In this document: positions 60,326 through 64,000 of the stretch, piece after piece
How the letters are laid out: every line of letters begins with the position of its first letter
How positions within the stretch are numbered: the stretch's first letter is position 1
Assembly (NCBI GenBank): GCA_005408345.1
Contig: SEMN01000161.1
Location: 885,001 to 949,000 of the forward strand
Origin: Macquaria australasica
Taxonomy: Eukaryota; Chordata; Actinopteri; Centrarchiformes; Percichthyidae
DNA: 64,000 nucleotides
Direction: 5' to 3'
Translations under genes and position numbers: made by a program
Notes under the pieces: model-generated
Database searches by the model: none
Seen by the model: the letters and a program-made list of their open reading frames with translations, nothing else
Told to the model about the DNA's origin: nothing

Positions 60326-61105
60326 GTAGTGTGCTCCTTTGCCTGTGCTGCACATGTTTATCCTGCACTTTGCTTAAGGCGGTGAAACTATATGCGAGTT
60401 TGCCACAACAACATGACAGCAAGTCAGGACTGAACAGACTTTTGGAAAGTACACAAAGACACCACTGAATGCACCAAATGTGCATACAGTACATTTACAA
60501 CTACCAACTGTTGTATGGTTTGTACTTTCAAACTGTGTGTGAGATTCTGATGGTCTCTTTTTGTCAGTGAAGTCTCAATAAATACTATCAGCTTATATGT
60601 TGACATACTGAGAGATTCACTCTACAAGCAGGATTTCGTTTCATTTATATATTTACACTTATGGAGGATGTATAATGCAGAATGATATATTTTATTTAAA
60701 TTAGGTATGATTTAGATTACATGTTTGACTTTTCACACATCACAGATGTCTCCCTCTACGTAAAACTCCTAGCTGGACAGGTGGTATGTTCCCGAAAACT
60801 ACAACTATACAAAGCGATTAAAAATAAATTGGATGTATAACTCTGCCTTTGTTGGTCTTTCGCTTTGGTAAATGTATATTTGAATACTTCCTATTTTATT
60901 TATTAAAATGGACTCATAAGGGCCATTGACATAAGAACATAAGGTTGTTTTACACTGACATTTATTGGTCAACAATCGGCCAAAATATTGTATACACCTA
61001 AATCCCGGAAAGCAGCTTGCATGTGTTTGTGTGTGTGACGTTAACAGCTTGGCATGTAGATCTTTTCAACTGATGACAAGTGTTTGGCCTCAACATTTTT
61101 TCAGT

Positions 61106-61127
61106 ACACACACACACACACACACAC
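61106..61127. repeat. (AC)n microsatellite, 11 units
   Basis: Short AC tract ending in GCACGCACAC variants. Confidence 0.92.
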
Positions 61128-61523
61128 GCACGCACACCTTGACACACCTTTGCCTCTTCCTTCAGTAAGCTGTAAAACTGCCCTTGACTGAAAATTACTG
61201 TCAGAATGAATGATTTATTCCTTTCTCTCTCTCTCCGTACTGACCTATACCTGGGTTGATCCGAAGGCAGAATGCAAGCCTACATACTAGAACAACACAT
61301 TTTGGGCCCCAAAGTTCAGGGATACTAGACTGAAAGTGGATCACCTAGCAGTTACACCCGAGGGCGACTTCTCTCAAAGTAGCTGCAAAGCACGAGGCTT
61401 CAGTGAGGTGACAAGAGACACCGTGATTAATCCACATTTCTCTCATGCAGCAGACACCCGGACCTCACTCCGCTGTACTGTGCAACTCATTTCCTTATAC
61501 TCACATTGAAGAATAAAAGGATT

Positions 61524-61955
61524 TTAAAAGGAATAGTTCAACATTTTGTTCGCTTTCTTGCTGAGAGTTGTATGAGGAGATTGGTACAGATAGATCTCAT
61601 ATTTGCTTGGTGAATATAATGCTATAGCCAGCAACTTGTTAGCTGAGCTTAGTGCAAAGACCGGAAATGGGGAAACAGCTAGCTTGGCTCTGTCCAACAA
61701 AATCCGCCTAGCAGCACCTCTGAAGCTCACTAATTAACACCTTATATCTCGTTTGTGTAATCCGTCCAAAAATGAAGTGTATGCAGATTTTGTTACCTTT
61801 GGACAGAGCCTGGCTAGCTGTTTCCCCTTTTTTTCCAGTCTTTATGCTAAGCTAAGCTAACCGGCTTCTTGCTGTAGCCTCATATTTATCGTACAGACTT
61901 CAGAGTGGTATCGATCTTGTCATCTAACTCTCTGCAAGAAATCGAATATGCCTCT
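61524..61955. mobile_element. Fold-back (long inverted repeat) MITE
   Basis: Left arm 61524 to about 61700 begins TTAAAAGGAATAGTTCAACA and passes through CTTTCTTGCTGAGAGTTG, GAAACAGCTAGCTTGGCTCT. The right arm, about 61803-61955, is its inverse (GACAGAGCCTGGCTAGCTGT, ATGCTAAGCTAAGCTAACCG, TCTAACTCTCTGCAAGAAAT). A spacer of about 100 bp contains ATCCGCCTAGCAGCACC and TTAACACCTTATATCTC. The outer end of the right arm, which should mirror GGAATAGTTC, is missing. From memory this is an abundant teleost fold-back family; no coding capacity. Confidence 0.8.
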
Positions 61956-62366
61956 TTAATGTTATCGCAACTTTCTAAATGATAAACATTTATTCCTGTG
62001 AAAATTTCCATGTGTCCAACAGAGCAGAACATATCAGTGTGAATCACACTTTGCTGGAAAAATTATAATCTTTGGCTGACTCAGTAATGAACTATCATTG
62101 GCTTTAACTGTATTTGAGCAATCTAGAAGAAGATTAACTTCATTCCAGCGTTGCAATAATTGCACTGCAAGTCACTCTGAAACCCAAAAGTTATATATAG
62201 CTTTTGAGTCTATTGAAAGTCAGCTTTCACTCACTGAGCTCTTCCCCTTTTGTCATTTTCTCTCAGTGATCCGGTCACTGACTGAAGTCATGCCAACACT
62301 AATGCCTGCCAACCTTTAGCAGTTATGTTTACGTTAACTACTGGATCAAAAACAGGATACAGTCCT
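61702..62366 (+). repeat. Local duplication block B'
   Basis: Second copy of block B, joined to the fold-back element's spacer and right arm. Confidence 0.9.
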
Positions 62367-64000
62367 CCTCTTAAAACAGCACCCTTGCTCATTTTTTAAA
62401 CATCAACAACACTATTTTCAGTGAAAGTGGTGAGGAAATTCAACAAAATAATGTTAAATTCAGAAAACAACAAACACTCCTGAAAAAAATCTAGTCTGAA
62501 TAATTGCTCACAGCTTTTCCTCCCTTTGGCTATATTGCCTCTCTTACAAAAATATGCTATAATATATTATCTTCATGCCTCACTGATGATAGTAAATCAT
62601 TTTCAGAACGTTTTCTTTTCAGATTTGTTTCCAGTTGACCTTTTTGGTGAAGAAACATTGTCCCAGATCTGTTCAAAAGACAGTTTATTCATTTGCATTT
62701 ACAGAGGGAGGTTGTTTAAAGTGCTGTAGCGCCATTTGTTCTCACTCTCCTTACTCACATTGTGATACTAACATTGGTTTCTATGTATTATAATGGATAT
62801 GTGCATGTGGAGGGAGTGCAGATCTGGTTCTGGTCCTGGTCCTGCAAAAGAGGAGGCTTGAGAGTGAAGTATAACTAAGAATATGTTGAGGGGAAATATG
62901 CAAAGAAAAGCTGCTGATATGGCAGTGTGTGTGTAAGTGTGTGTATCTGTGTGTGCTGTTCTACCATCCATATCAAGCATGCAATCATGCAAACTCTTCT
63001 CCTGCACTTCAGCTGTCATCAATCAGTTCTGGATGGGTGGATTTTCATGTTTATTGTATAAATGTGTGTTTCCAGATCTGTCAGTCTTTTTGAACCTTAC
63101 TGATTTCCCCATTTTTGGTTCACAAGGTCATGGTATTATCTCCATTCTCTGTGTCTGTGTGTATGTGAAAACCTGTTATTGCAAGTTAAACAGAAACTTT
63201 TCTAGTCTGTCCCTGCATTTATGCAAATGTACGTATGTGCGTGCATGTTGATGTGTGTGTGTGTGTGTGTCAGTGCAGGTTAGAGAACTGACAGACTGTC
63301 TGTTCTGTTAAAGGACAAAGTGTGACCTGTGTTGACCCAGCTTACAGATGTCAGTGAGAATTTGTCCTTCCGAACGAGTTGCAACAGGTTGGAGAACTTG
63401 TCGAAACTCAGCTCAGGTTGGCAAATTGGGCATCTCTCTCTCTCTGTCTCTCTGTCTCTCTCTCACTCACACACACACACACACTTGTATAGACACTCCC
63501 ACATCTTCTCAGTACAACTAAATTCAACAAGTGAAGCAGCAGCATCAAGAGCACCTCAGCAGAATTTACTGTGTGAGGGAACATTATGATTAATGCTTTT
63601 CGTTTAAAAGGTGGTAGTTTATTTTTTCTTCTTTCTTCTTCATCATGTGATAGCTCCTCTCTACTCTTGAATTATGACCAGTATGCCAGTAATTCAGTGT
63701 GTGCGCTGCACGTATGCGGGTGTCTGTGTGACAGAGGATGTGCTTTAAAAGATCTCATGTTGCAACAGCGAACCTGTCACTTCCCTTCTCTGTGACACTG
63801 CACGCAGCTCTCTCTGTGCTTCGGTGTGAGTGCGTGCATCTTGGTGGACTAAGTCTTGTTGATGCATAATGCTTGGGTGAACACTGCATTGTATATTATT
63901 TGTTCATGCTGATATTTTTATGTGACATTTTTAAGAAAGTTAACTCTAGTAGAATGAAACAGGTCATGAGCCCAATTCACAAATAAAAATTACCCATTCG

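Larger units (their letters stand above)
57420..64000. other. Far upstream region, no gene recognised
   Basis: Apart from the duplications and the fold-back element, this holds AT-rich DNA, GT/CA tracts (also 63252-63270 and 63470-63484) and a short CT run (63432-63462). No frame here has similarity to a protein I know, no splice-flanked exon was identified, and no tRNA or rRNA was recognised. Confidence 0.65.

Noticed and set aside
61524..61730. 68-codon minus-strand frame
   Set aside because: Lies entirely within the left arm and spacer of the fold-back element; a by-product of the repeat.

Overview
The window is vertebrate nuclear DNA, most likely from a ray-finned (teleost) fish. Evidence: one split gene with GT-AG introns, very dense (CA)n/(GT)n microsatellites (about 25 tracts longer than 20 bp), and interspersed repeats of types familiar from teleost genomes, such as hAT-type MITEs with a TAGGGCTGCAAC end, a SINE/LINE tail ending in (ATTGA)n, and a fold-back element rich in GCTAAGCTAA. 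Nothing bacterial, viral or organellar was seen.

The only gene I can support is the 5' part of a WNK-family protein kinase, wnk1, on the minus strand. Four coding exons are present: exon 1 (50527-51483), exon 2 (11206-11378), exon 3 (5294-5514) and exon 4 (3867-4024). They join in frame (intron phases 0, 2, 1; exon 4 ends in phase 0) into 503 codons: a low-complexity N-terminal region and most of the kinase domain, including the glycine-rich loop, the catalytic HRD, the DLG, the activation loop and the APE. The WNK hallmark is intact: Cys316 sits in strand beta3 where other kinases have lysine, and the catalytic lysine is Lys299 in the glycine-rich loop. The end of the kinase domain and the long C-terminal region lie beyond position 1. 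Intron 1 is about 39 kb.

Layout: 1-3866 is intron 4; 3867-11378 holds exons 4, 3 and 2; 11379-50526 is the giant intron 1, filled with repeats; 50527-51483 is exon 1; 51484-64000 is upstream DNA. A compact CpG-rich block at about 56380-56810, preceded on the minus strand by a TATAAATAG at 57028-57020, is the best promoter/5'UTR candidate. It lies 5 kb upstream of the start codon, so an untranslated first exon is likely but not shown. From 57.4 to 64 kb I recognise no gene. That stretch contains a rearranged set of local duplications (order A-B-A'-B') built around a fold-back element.

No previously undescribed multi-gene system is evident. The most useful second-look items are the local duplication cluster, the hAT MITE family with visible 8-bp target-site duplications, a hAT-like relic carrying a possible transposase N-terminus, the CpG-rich promoter candidate, and paired CA tracts inside the short intron 3.
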